From assembly GCA_021801125.1 (NCBI GenBank), contig JAJYYI010000002.1:1-48816 (forward strand): 48,816 bases of DNA, read 5' to 3'. Positions 17,211-25,778 of this stretch are shown here, piece after piece. Below the pieces are notes generated by a model. It had not been told where the DNA came from. It worked only from the letters and a program-made list of their open reading frames with translations, and did not search any database. Position 1 is the first letter of the stretch, and every line of letters begins with the position of its first letter. The position numbers and the translations under genes were made by a program. This stretch comes from Deltaproteobacteria bacterium (GTDB lineage Bacteria; Desulfobacterota; Binatia; Binatales; Binataceae).

Positions 17211-17591
17211 CGCTGTTTAGGCCTCCCTTAATTATTTGCGCTTTGCCCATGAAGCGCCTTTTTGGGTTTTTACCTAGAACAAATAGCGTGCCACCTTTGG
17301 CCACATAGATTTCATTGGATTTCACTTAGAATTGGTTCGGCTAGAGATTGGTTATTGGCGGCGAACTTTTGACACAGTGACACATTGTCGTCGCTGTATC
17401 GGACTTCTTGTGGCCCAGATTTGCAACATTCCGGAATACTCCGCTTCGTGCTCTACTGGCCGTCTGAATCTGGCGTCGCTAGTCAAATCTGGGTCCTTGA
17501 GGCGACGGCGAAACTGCCTCTTTCCTTAAGGCCACGGCGGTTTGGCCAAAGCGCTTCAGTCGCAGGTTTCCCATCTGCATAATGGAGCGTT
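17211..17591. other. Divergent intergenic region between the helix-turn-helix gene and rnhB
   Basis: About 380 bp without a convincing gene. A minus-strand frame (17074-17325) begins with plausible residues but overlaps the helix-turn-helix gene out of frame and ends in low-quality sequence. The stretch is more AT-rich than its neighbours, as expected for two promoters. Confidence 0.4.
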
Positions 17592-18293
17592 ATGGCCGTG
17601 CGTGCGCGAAATAAAGCTGGAGGCGGGCGGGTATTGGCAAATTCTCGTCGCCTAGGCAAAACGATGCCTAGTCTGGGTCACGAAGAGCGCCTATGGCGCC
17701 AACGAATCTTGGTCGTGGCCGGTGTTGATGAGGCCGGGGTTGGGCCGCTGGCAGGACCGGTGGTTGCGGGCGCAGTGATTTTTCGGCCCGAAGAGGCACA
17801 CGTCGGGGTTCGCGACTCAAAGGAACTCAGCGCGAACCAACGAGGGCAACTCTACGAGTTAATTACCGAACGTGCACTTGCCACCGGTGTGGGTCTGGCC
17901 GAGGTGGAGGAGATCGACCGGCTCAACATATATCAAGCGACGCTGTTGGCGATGCGCCGCGCGGTCGAGGCTTTAGCTGTGAGGCCGCACCATTTGTTGG
18001 TGGACGGGCGCGGCCCTTCGCCGGTGGCTGAGATTGGTTGCACACGGTTGGTTGGAGGCGACCGCACGAGCGTGTCGATAGCCGCGGCGTCGATCCTGGC
18101 GAAGGTGACGCGCGACAGGATCCTGTGCGAGTACGAGGCGCGATACCCCGGCTACGGCTTTGCTCGTCATAAGGGATACGCGACAGCGCAACATCTGGAG
18201 GCGCTGCGGCGTTTGGGGGCCTCGCCCGTACATCGGACATCTTTCGTCCCAGTGGCCACGTTGAAGCTCGGCGGTCTGTTCACCAAGCCCTAG
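17592..18293 (+). CDS. rnhB: Ribonuclease HII
   Basis: This 233-residue enzyme removes ribonucleotides from DNA and RNA primers in RNA-DNA hybrids. The catalytic acids are visible: D46 and E47 in 'GVDEAG', D138 in 'LLVDGRG' and D175 in 'ILAKVTRD'; the 'ARHKGY' tyrosine segment is also present. The normally near-invariant GRG motif after DEA reads GVG here (V50), losing the arginine that contacts the ribonucleotide in structurally studied homologues. The N-terminus is about 30 residues longer than usual; the ATG at residue 25 is an alternative start. Confidence 0.93.
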   Translation: MAVRARNKAGGGRVLANSRRLGKTMPSLGHEERLWRQRILVVAGVDEAGVGPLAGPVVAGAVIFRPEEAHVGVRDSKELSANQRGQLYELITERALATGVGLAEVEEIDRLNIYQATLLAMRRAVEALAVRPHHLLVDGRGPSPVAEIGCTRLVGGDRTSVSIAAASILAKVTRDRILCEYEARYPGYGFARHKGYATAQHLEALRRLGASPVHRTSFVPVATLKLGGLFTKP

Positions 18294-18456
18294 TGGCTGC
18301 GGTGTTACCAATGCGGCACCCATTGCTGAGGCGCCCTTTGGGAGCGGCGGGCCGACTGATACGGCATTGCGCCGTGATCAGCTGAGCCGCAAACCTGGCG
18401 GTGATAGGTTTCGCACCCGACATCTGTAATTTTCTCTTAAAGCAAGGCCGGGCAAA

Positions 18457-18486
18457 TTGAGTTGCGCTTAGCGTTGGGTCTAAGAT
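18457..18486 (+). promoter_or_regulatory. Sigma-70-like promoter candidate for the pdh operon
   Basis: TTGAGT (18457-18462) and TAAGAT (18481-18486) are separated by 18 bp, 56 bp upstream of pdhA. Each box matches the consensus at 4 of 6 positions or better. Confidence 0.4.
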
Positions 18487-18541
18487 AGCGGTTGAGTCGT
18501 AGGCGCGGACGTTTGTTGCGACCGGCGGAGGTACCCAGTCG

Positions 18542-19543
18542 ATGGCTCTCGAACGTGAAAAACATTTGGCCGAGCGCAGCCTTCTCACACTCTCTGAAGG
18601 CGAGCTGCTCGAATTGTATCGCTTGATGAGCCTGATTCGGCGTTTCGAGGATCGCGTCGCCGAGATGTACACCCGCGGAAAGATTACCGGCTTTTGCCAT
18701 CTTTACGCGGGCGAGGAGGCAGTTGCGGTGGGTGCTATTCACGCGCTCTATGACAAAGACTATGTAATTTCCACTTATCGCGAGCATGGCCACTGCCTGG
18801 CCAAAGGCGCGTCACCCGATAAAGTGATGGCCGAGCTTTTCGGCAAGGCCACCGGCGTTTCCCATGGACGCGGCGGATCGATGCATCTGTTCGAGGGCGA
18901 ACGGCGCTTCATGGGCGGTTACGCTATCGTTGGTGGCGGTCTGCCACTGGCGGCGGGCCTGGGGCTCTCGATTCATTACAAGGAAGAGCCGGAGATTGTC
19001 TGTTGTTTCTTCGGCGACGGCGCTCTGCCCCAAGGGGCTTTTCACGAGACCCTCAATCTGTGCTCGTTATGGAAATTGCCGGTGGTCTTTATCTGTGAAA
19101 ACAACTTCTACGGCATGGGCACGTTGACCCAAAGAGCGATCTGCCGTCCCGAGCTTTACCGTTTCGCGGAACCCTACAATATGCCAGGGGTCAGAGTGGA
19201 CGGCATGGAGGTGCTTGAGGTTTACTCGGCGGTGGTCGAGGCCGCGGCTCGGGCGCGAGAAGGTCACGGCCCTTCGCTTATCGAAGCGGTGACATATCGA
19301 TTTCGTGGCCACTCGATGTCCGATCCCGGCGAGTATCGCTCCAAGCGAGAGGAGCGACTGTGGCAGGAACGCGATCCGATAAAGCGGTTTCGGCGTCGGC
19401 TGGGCGAGCGCAAAATCAGCAGCGCGGTTTTAGACCGTATCGACCGCGACGTTGACGCGATGGTGGATGACGCGGTGCGATTCGCCGACGAAAGTCCCGA
19501 GCCGCCGCTCAGCGATCTTGCTAAACACGTATACGTCGACTAA
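18542..19543 (+). CDS. pdhA: Pyruvate dehydrogenase E1 component, alpha subunit
   Basis: This 333-residue thiamine diphosphate enzyme subunit decarboxylates pyruvate, or a related 2-oxoacid, and passes the acetyl group to lipoyl-E2. The thiamine diphosphate motif runs from GDG (158-160) to NN (187-188). 'FCHLYAGEEAVAVGA', 'TYREHGHCLAKG' and the flexible loop 'YRFRGHSMSDPGEYRS' are those of PDH E1 alpha; acetoin dehydrogenase is very close and cannot be excluded. GGAGG at about 18525-18530 precedes the ATG. It heads pdhA-pdhB-pdhC-lpdA-lipB-lipA, all on the same strand. Confidence 0.92.
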   Translation: MALEREKHLAERSLLTLSEGELLELYRLMSLIRRFEDRVAEMYTRGKITGFCHLYAGEEAVAVGAIHALYDKDYVISTYREHGHCLAKGASPDKVMAELFGKATGVSHGRGGSMHLFEGERRFMGGYAIVGGGLPLAAGLGLSIHYKEEPEIVCCFFGDGALPQGAFHETLNLCSLWKLPVVFICENNFYGMGTLTQRAICRPELYRFAEPYNMPGVRVDGMEVLEVYSAVVEAAARAREGHGPSLIEAVTYRFRGHSMSDPGEYRSKREERLWQERDPIKRFRRRLGERKISSAVLDRIDRDVDAMVDDAVRFADESPEPPLSDLAKHVYVD

Positions 19544-19557
19544 CCAGAGTTAGGCAT

Positions 19558-20529
19558 ATGGCACAAATTTCGTACCGCGAGGCGCTTAATCAGGCGCTAA
19601 AAGAAGAGATGGACCGCGACGAGCGGGTCTTCATCATGGGCGAGGAGGTCGCCTACTTTGGCGGGGCCTTTAAAGTCACCGATGGCCTGCTCGCGATTTT
19701 TGGCGAGAAGCGAGTGCGTGACACGCCCATATCGGAACTGACTATAGTCGGCGCCGGCGTCGGAGCGGCGATGGGTGGTATAAGGCCGATTGTCGAACTG
19801 ATGACGATCAACTTCGGGTTGCTCGCAATGGACCAGATCGTCAATCATGCGGCGAAGATTCACTACATGTTCGGCGGTCAAGCTAAGGTGCCGATGGTAA
19901 TCCGCGCGCCCCAGGGCGGCGGCCATCAACTCGGAGCGCAACATAGCCAGAGTCTGGAGGCTTACTTCGTCCACTGCCCCGGAGTCAGAGTGGTGGTTCC
20001 GGCCACGCCCGCCGACGCCAAGGGGCTGCTCAAGACGGCGGTGCGCGACGATAATCCCGTGATTTTCCTCGAACATGAATCGCTTTACTCGGTAAAAGGG
20101 GAAGTGCCCGAAGAGGAGTTTCTAGTTCCCTTTGGTAAAGCGAACGTCGCGCGCAGCGGCTCGGACGTCACCATCGTGAGCTACTCGAAGTGCGTGTATG
20201 ATGCGCTTAGAGCTGCCGAGGCGTTGGAGGAACAAGGCATCGACGCTGAAGTGATCGACCTGCGCACGCTCAATCCGCTCGATCTCGACACGGTGGTGGA
20301 ATCGGTCAAAAAGACCGGCGCGGCGATAGTGGTTTATGAGGGCTGGCGCACCGGAGGGGCAGGCGCAGAGATTGCGTCGCAAATTTACGAGGCGGCCTTC
20401 GACAGCCTTGACGCGCCGGTTCAGCGCGTCGCCAGCATCGACATCCCGATGCCTTACAATCGACACTTGGAAGCGGCGGCTTTACCGCGCGTCGAAGACA
20501 TACTTCGCGCTGTGGAGCACGTCGTATGA
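19558..20529 (+). CDS. pdhB: Pyruvate dehydrogenase E1 component, beta subunit
   Basis: This 323-residue subunit completes the heterotetrameric E1. Family markers are 'YREALNQALKEEMDRDERVFIMGEEVAYFGGAFKVT', with the glutamate that activates thiamine diphosphate, 'FGEKRVRDTPISE' and 'QGGGHQLGAQHSQSLEA', whose histidine takes part in acyl transfer. The C-terminal transketolase domain starts near residue 200 and ends 'PYNRHLEAAALP'. It lies 14 nt after pdhA. The length and motifs are normal. Confidence 0.95.
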   Translation: MAQISYREALNQALKEEMDRDERVFIMGEEVAYFGGAFKVTDGLLAIFGEKRVRDTPISELTIVGAGVGAAMGGIRPIVELMTINFGLLAMDQIVNHAAKIHYMFGGQAKVPMVIRAPQGGGHQLGAQHSQSLEAYFVHCPGVRVVVPATPADAKGLLKTAVRDDNPVIFLEHESLYSVKGEVPEEEFLVPFGKANVARSGSDVTIVSYSKCVYDALRAAEALEEQGIDAEVIDLRTLNPLDLDTVVESVKKTGAAIVVYEGWRTGGAGAEIASQIYEAAFDSLDAPVQRVASIDIPMPYNRHLEAAALPRVEDILRAVEHVV

Positions 20530-20702
20530 AAGGCGCCGCTTGAGCCGCGCCAAGCGCGGCGGAGGACAATCGGTGGACCAGCGAGGTTCGCGCTTCCCAT
20601 TGGCAGGGGACGGCGCTGTGGGCGGCGGAAAAACGAGGTGGCGAATTCAGCGTCCCGCTGCACGCGAGCAGTTTGTATAAAGTCAATCGAGAGGGGCCGA
20701 AT

Positions 20703-22196
20703 ATGGCTGGCGAGATTACGATGCCCAAGCTCTCTGACACAATGGAGGAGGGCAAGATTCTTCATTGGCTCAAGCGTCCGGGGGATGTCGTGCATCGTGG
20801 CGACGCTCTGGCTGAAGTCGAAACCGACAAGGCCGACATGGTGCTCGAATCGTTCGAAGACGGCGTAATCACCGAGATAAAGCTTCAAGAAGGGGAAAGT
20901 GCTGCGGTCGGCACGGTAATCGCCTTGTTGGCCCCTGTCGGACAGACCGTAGAAAAGGCGACCCAGCCGTCGGCTCCCGCCGAAGAGGCCGCGGAGGCTC
21001 CTTTAAGGAGGGAAAGGCTCTCTCTCGTAGAGCCTGCGCGAGTCGCTCGCGAACCGAGCGAGCGGGGCGAGCAAGAGGCGGTGAACGGCGGGGCAATGAC
21101 GAAGCCCATCGCTGGCGGTGAGTTTCCGGCCGACTACGAGCCCGAGGCGGAGGCCGCGATCGAATCCGAGCATGAGCCGGAAGAAGAAAGGGTTCGTGTA
21201 CATGCGGCGTTGGGCGCGCGGCCGTCCGCGATGCCCAGCGTAATTATCGCGCCGCCACCGGAGCAGGAAGAAACGTCGGCGCCGAAAGCACGTATAGAGC
21301 CGACGGAGGAAAAAGCCGAGGCCAAGCCAGCACATCGGTATAAGGCGTCGCCGCTTGCGCGCCGCGCCGCCGAAGAGGCCGGAATTGACCTTGCCCACGT
21401 GCGGCCCACCGGCCCGGACGGACGTATCACCAAGCGGGACGTAGACAAGTTCCTGCGCGAGCAGCAGCTGTTTCGCCAACGCCGCCTCGTGGCCCCGCGC
21501 GAGGGTACGTTTGGCAGCCACGAAGAAATGTCCAAGATGCGCCAGACGATCGCGCAGCGGATGGCTGCTTCCAAGCGTGAGATTCCGCACTTCTATGTAA
21601 CTGCGGAAATCGACATGGAAGAGGCCGTGCGGCTTAAGGAGTCGCTCGAAGCGGCCGAGCTTTTCGACGAGGATATAACGTACAACGATATCGTGGTTAA
21701 GGCTTGCGCGCTGGCACTGCTGCGCTATCCGCGCCTGAACGCCAGCTATGAGAACAGCGGTCTCACCATTCACCCGGACGTCAATATCGGTATCGCGGTG
21801 GCGATTGAAGATGGCTTGGTGGTGCCGGTGCTAAGGGAATGTCAACGGCTGTCGCTGCCGGAAATAGCGCGCGCCGCCCATCGGCTTGTCGCTAAAGCGT
21901 CCCAGGGCGGCTTCACCACCGCTGAGCTTTCCGGCGGCACGTTCACGATTTCGAACATGGGAATGCTCGGCGTCGAGCATTTTGCAGCTGTCATCAATCC
22001 ACCACAGGCCGCGATTTTAGCTGTAAGCGCGATCAAAGAGCGTCCGCTGGTGCGAAAAGGCCAAATCGTGATCGGCAAAACCATGATGGTTACAATCTCG
22101 TGCGACCATCGTATTGTGGATGGTGTCGTTGCCGGGCGCTTTCTCCAGGAACTTAAGCGGTTTCTCGAAAATCCGGCCAGCTTACTGTTGCAATAA
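20703..22196 (+). CDS. pdhC: Dihydrolipoamide acetyltransferase (E2) of pyruvate dehydrogenase
   Basis: This protein has 497 residues. One N-terminal lipoyl domain (1-80) carries the lipoylated lysine K43 in ETDKADMV. A long acidic Ala/Pro/Glu-rich linker (about 85-205) follows. The E1/E3-binding domain lies at about 210-250 ('ASPLARRAAEEAGIDL', 'GPDGRITKRDV'). The catalytic domain ends with 'SCDHRIVDG' (H469 and D473). It forms the core of the complex and transfers acetyl to CoA. The ATG at 20703 follows GAGGGG; the frame is open 10 codons further upstream. A 173-bp gap to pdhB contains no gene. Confidence 0.95.
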   Translation: MAGEITMPKLSDTMEEGKILHWLKRPGDVVHRGDALAEVETDKADMVLESFEDGVITEIKLQEGESAAVGTVIALLAPVGQTVEKATQPSAPAEEAAEAPLRRERLSLVEPARVAREPSERGEQEAVNGGAMTKPIAGGEFPADYEPEAEAAIESEHEPEEERVRVHAALGARPSAMPSVIIAPPPEQEETSAPKARIEPTEEKAEAKPAHRYKASPLARRAAEEAGIDLAHVRPTGPDGRITKRDVDKFLREQQLFRQRRLVAPREGTFGSHEEMSKMRQTIAQRMAASKREIPHFYVTAEIDMEEAVRLKESLEAAELFDEDITYNDIVVKACALALLRYPRLNASYENSGLTIHPDVNIGIAVAIEDGLVVPVLRECQRLSLPEIARAAHRLVAKASQGGFTTAELSGGTFTISNMGMLGVEHFAAVINPPQAAILAVSAIKERPLVRKGQIVIGKTMMVTISCDHRIVDGVVAGRFLQELKRFLENPASLLLQ

Positions 22197-22491
22197 AATC
22201 ACGCGTTCCGGTGCGCGGCGTCCTGATAGGACACTGAAACCCTCGAAGGCAGGCTTCAGTCGCGCCGCAACTGGTCTCGCCGACAGGTTGAAACAGGCTG
22301 GCCCGCGCGGTAAAGCCCGGTCTGCAGCAAGGGGCTGGCGCCTCGGTCGTGGACGGCACGCATGGACCTCAGGCGCGCACGAGTTCGTGCGATTTCAACT
22401 GATCGGCGCGACGCCAAGCGCGCGCTTGGGCGCTCCGGCGCGCCCGACGAGAAACCGGGGCGCTACGAATGTCGACAAGGAGGACCAGCAA

Positions 22492-23901
22492 TTGTCTGCT
22501 CCCCGATATGACCTTGTTGTTGTCGGGTCCGGCATCGGCGGCTACGTGGCGGCGATACGCGCCAGCCAGCTCAAGATGAAGGTTGCCGTCGTGGAGCGCG
22601 ACCGGATCGGCGGCGTTTGTCTCAACTGGGGCTGTATACCTTCAAAAGCTCTGCTCGATTCCGCCAAAGCGGTCGAGACAATTCGCACGGCTCCGAAGGA
22701 GCACGGAATCGAAGTGGGCGAGATTCGCGCCAATTTTTCCCGCGTCATCGCGCGCAGCCGCGAGGCGGCGGACAAGCTATCGCGCGGCGTGCGTTACTTG
22801 CTGAAAAAGAACAACGTGGACTTGATCGAAGCCAGCGCCCGCTTGACCGGACCCAACACCGTGGCGCTGAGCCGCTCCGACGGCAAACCTGCCGCCGTCG
22901 AAGTGCTTGAGGCGAAGTATATTCTTGTCGCGACCGGATCCACCGAGAAGCTTTTCGCGGGAATGAAGCTTGGCGACGGAATGGTGACAAGCCGCGAAGC
23001 TCTGGTCTTGGATCGCCTGCCGCGCAGTATCGTGATTATAGGCGCGGGTGCGGTCGGTCTCGAGTTCGGGTTCTTCTATCAAGCCTTCGGCACCCAGGTA
23101 ACCGTCGTCGAGATGGTTAATCAGCTGCTGCCCGGTTTCGACGCCGAGGTGGCTGACGAACTGCGTCGCGCGTTTGCCAAGCGCGGCGTGCGGATGTTGT
23201 TGGGACACGCTTACCACTCGGCCGCGCGCGAGGGCGACGTTTGGAGCGTGACGGTCGAGGGAGAGGGCGAACGCACGACGCTGCAGGCGGACACCGTGCT
23301 GATCGCCGTGGGCCGCACGCCGCTCAGCGCGAATCTTGGCCTCGAGAAAGCGGGCGTCGAGATCGGCCAGGGCGGCTTTATCAAAATTGACGAGACGTTC
23401 CGAACGACCTGTCCCAGCATTTTCGCGATCGGCGACGTCGCCCGCCCGCCTCTGCTGGCGCATAAAGCGTCGGCTGAAGGCGTCGCCGCCGTCGAAATCA
23501 TGGCTGGAGTGCGCAAGACGGGCGTTGATCTCACCTCGGTGCCTGCCTGCGTTTACTGCGATCCCGAGGTTGCTACCGTCGGGTTAACCGAAGCCCAGGC
23601 ACGGGCTGCCGGGATGGACGTCACGTTAGGAAAATTTCCGTTCCGCGCCAACGGCAGATCTGTAGCGACCAACCAGACCGAGGGCTTCGTCAAGATGGTT
23701 GTGAGCAATCCGTACAAGGAAATCGTAGGATGCCAGATCATCGGACATGGTGCGACGGAACTTATTGCCGAAGTGACGCTGGGCAAGACGCTCGAAGCCA
23801 CGGCTGTTGAATTCGGTAAAACCGTCCATCCGCATCCGACGGCATCTGAGTCCATCATGGAGGCCGCGCTGGCAGCCGAAGGCGAGGGAATAAATTTCTA
23901 G
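22492..23901 (+). CDS. lpdA: Dihydrolipoyl dehydrogenase (E3)
   Basis: This 469-residue flavoprotein reoxidises dihydrolipoamide with NAD. The FAD-binding motif GSGIGG is at 12-17 and the redox disulfide CLNWGC at 43-48. A second nucleotide motif is 'IGAGAVGLEFG', and the C-terminal active site has 'HPHPTASE', with the His-Glu pair from the partner subunit. The start is a TTG at 22492 with AAGGAGG 8 nt upstream. The frame stays open 126 codons further back, into pdhC, but that region shows no domain and is not needed. It serves the PDH complex of this operon and perhaps other lipoyl complexes. Confidence 0.95.
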   Translation: MSAPRYDLVVVGSGIGGYVAAIRASQLKMKVAVVERDRIGGVCLNWGCIPSKALLDSAKAVETIRTAPKEHGIEVGEIRANFSRVIARSREAADKLSRGVRYLLKKNNVDLIEASARLTGPNTVALSRSDGKPAAVEVLEAKYILVATGSTEKLFAGMKLGDGMVTSREALVLDRLPRSIVIIGAGAVGLEFGFFYQAFGTQVTVVEMVNQLLPGFDAEVADELRRAFAKRGVRMLLGHAYHSAAREGDVWSVTVEGEGERTTLQADTVLIAVGRTPLSANLGLEKAGVEIGQGGFIKIDETFRTTCPSIFAIGDVARPPLLAHKASAEGVAAVEIMAGVRKTGVDLTSVPACVYCDPEVATVGLTEAQARAAGMDVTLGKFPFRANGRSVATNQTEGFVKMVVSNPYKEIVGCQIIGHGATELIAEVTLGKTLEATAVEFGKTVHPHPTASESIMEAALAAEGEGINF

Positions 23902-23929
23902 CATGACGTCCTCGCACTCTAGGTTTCCG

Positions 23930-23982
23930 ACCGACGGTTAGGTTTGCGGGACGCTGGCAATGGCCAGGAAGCCGTCGGTTTT
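23930..23982 (+). terminator. Branched terminator-like structure after lpdA
   Basis: An 8-bp perfect outer stem ACCGACGG/CCGTCGGT (23930-23937 with 23972-23979) encloses an inner 5-bp stem CTGGC/GCCAG (23954-23958 with 23963-23967). A TTTT ends it. This could separate the pdh genes from lipBA or be an mRNA-stabilising structure. Confidence 0.45.
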
Positions 23983-24144
23983 CGAGAGGCGGTTGATGAG
24001 TCATACTGGTATTAGGAGGCCCGCGTCAGGCGTGGTGAAAAACCGACCCACGCGAAGGTTGCCGGATGAAGTGGGTCTGAAGTGGCGCAGAGCGATGGTT
24101 TTGTAGCTGGCGAGTAAAGCGACGTCGCGCGCGCCCTGCCGGTG

Positions 24145-24915
24145 ATGACCTCTATGGTATTGAGCGCGGGCTTTGTTGGCCTCGTTGATTATCCCGTTGC
24201 GTTGGCGCTGCAGGAGCGCTTGCTGGACCTGCGGTTTGCCGACGCTGTGAGCGATACGCTGTTACTGCTCGAGCATCCCCACGTCTTCACTCTGGGGCGA
24301 GGAGCATCTGAGGACGGTATCCTGGAGGTTTTGCCCGGCGTGTCGGTCTATCGAGTCTCGCGCGGCGGTCAAGCCACCTACCACGGCCCGGGACAACTCA
24401 TCGGTTACCCGATAATCAAGTTGGAAGGCCAGGCGCGGGATGTCCACGCTTATCTGCGCTCCTTGGAGCGCGTGATAATCGGTGCGCTCCAGGATCACTC
24501 TGTGCAAGCCCAGCGCCGTGCCGGGTTGACGGGAGTGTGGGTGGGCGAGCGCAAGATCGCGTCGATCGGCGTAGGTATCCGCCGCTGGATTACAATGCAC
24601 GGTTTTGCGGTTAACGTGAGCAACGACCTGCGCTTTTTTTCGTCGATTGTTCCGTGCGGAATATCAGGATGTCCGATGACGTCTGTAGCTGCGGAGGGCG
24701 GACGCGCGGCGCTGACGGAACCATTCAGCCTCACTGTCAGCGCGCACTTCGCGCGAGCGTTCGGCTACGACGCTGTCGGACCGCTGGACGCAACGGTACG
24801 GCGGCTCTTGGAAGAAGAATCATCGCGCGCCTGGCAGGCGACGGCCGCGATGCCGCCCGGCGCCTCTTCGACCCGGGCAGCCGCTGACCCGAAAGGCATG
24901 GCAAGGCGGCCATGA
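24145..24915 (+). CDS. lipB: Lipoyl(octanoyl) transferase
   Basis: This enzyme of about 256 residues moves octanoyl from acyl carrier protein onto lipoyl-domain lysines. Signature segments are 'LLLEHPHVFTLGRG', 'RGGQATYHGPGQLIGYPI', 'GVWVGERKIASIGVGIRRW' (active-site lysine) and 'SIVPCGI' (active-site cysteine). The C-terminus has about 30 extra low-complexity Ala/Arg residues. The start may be ATG 24145 or 24157; neither has a strong ribosome site. Its last 4 nt overlap lipA, so the pair is co-translated. Confidence 0.95.
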   Translation: MTSMVLSAGFVGLVDYPVALALQERLLDLRFADAVSDTLLLLEHPHVFTLGRGASEDGILEVLPGVSVYRVSRGGQATYHGPGQLIGYPIIKLEGQARDVHAYLRSLERVIIGALQDHSVQAQRRAGLTGVWVGERKIASIGVGIRRWITMHGFAVNVSNDLRFFSSIVPCGISGCPMTSVAAEGGRAALTEPFSLTVSAHFARAFGYDAVGPLDATVRRLLEEESSRAWQATAAMPPGASSTRAAADPKGMARRP

Positions 24916-25778
24916 TTGCGCGCAAACATCCCGAGTGGATCAAGGTGCGAGCGCCTGGTTCGCCGGAATACCTGCGCACCAAGGACTTAGTGCGCGAGTT
25001 GAATCTTCACACGGTGTGCGAAGAGGCGCGATGCCCGAATATCGGCGAATGCTTTTCGCATCGCACGGCGACGATAATGCTAATGGGCGACGTATGCACG
25101 CGCAATTGCCCGTATTGCGCGGTGGCGCACGGCAAGGTCAAACCGCTGGATCCGGCCGAGCCGTTGCGCGTAGCAGCCGCGGTAAAACGGCTGGGCCTAT
25201 CCCATCTCGTGGTGACCTCGGTTGACCGGGACGATCTGGAAGACGGCGGCGCATCCCACTTCGCGGCAACCGCGCGCGCGGTAAAGGCATTAATGCCGAC
25301 CACGCGGGTGGAAGTTCTGACGCCTGATTTCAAGGGCGTTCAGGAGAGTATCGAGATTGTAGTTAAAGCGCCTATAGACGTCTTTAATCACAATACCGAG
25401 ACTGTACCGCGGCTCTATCGGACCGCGCGACCAGGAGGCAAGTACGACCGCGCGCTCGCCGTTCTGGAGCACGCCAAGCGCACCGCACGCGTCTATCGCG
25501 ATGACGAAGTGCTCACGAAAAGCGGGCTGATGCTGGGTTTGGGAGAGTCGTTCGAGGAGCTGCTCGCCGTGCTGCAAGACCTGCGCGCGGTTGAATGCGA
25601 TATCCTGACCCTCGGCCAATACTTGCGGCCCTCAGCCAACCATCTACCAGTCGCGCGCTACGTGACGCCCCAGGAGTTCACCGAACTCCGGCAAAGAGGA
25701 CTGGAGATGGGCTTTCGCCACGTGGAGTCCGGGCCCCTGGTCAGAAGTTCGTATCATGCGTGGGAGCATGTAAGCTAG
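24912..25778 (+). CDS. lipA: Lipoyl synthase (radical SAM)
   Basis: This 288-residue enzyme inserts two sulfurs into the octanoyl group on lipoyl domains. Both [4Fe-4S] clusters are represented: the auxiliary motif CEEARCPNIGEC near residues 37-48 and the radical SAM motif CTRNCPYC near 60. The conserved C-terminal serine is in 'VRSSYHAWE'. The start ATG overlaps the lipB stop (ATGA). With pdhABC and lpdA upstream this completes a self-sufficient lipoylated-complex locus. Its 3' end overlaps the convergent mlaA gene by 38 nt. Confidence 0.97.
   Translation: MIARKHPEWIKVRAPGSPEYLRTKDLVRELNLHTVCEEARCPNIGECFSHRTATIMLMGDVCTRNCPYCAVAHGKVKPLDPAEPLRVAAAVKRLGLSHLVVTSVDRDDLEDGGASHFAATARAVKALMPTTRVEVLTPDFKGVQESIEIVVKAPIDVFNHNTETVPRLYRTARPGGKYDRALAVLEHAKRTARVYRDDEVLTKSGLMLGLGESFEELLAVLQDLRAVECDILTLGQYLRPSANHLPVARYVTPQEFTELRQRGLEMGFRHVESGPLVRSSYHAWEHVS

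Noticed and set aside
17074-17325. An 83-codon minus-strand frame near the helix-turn-helix gene
   Set aside because: Its first 35 residues look protein-like, but the rest overlaps the well-supported helix-turn-helix gene out of frame. No ribosome site or family match supports it.
22114-22491. A 126-residue N-terminal extension of lpdA overlapping pdhC
   Set aside because: The extension has no domain, and a strong ribosome site lies 8 nt before the TTG at 22492, where family similarity begins.
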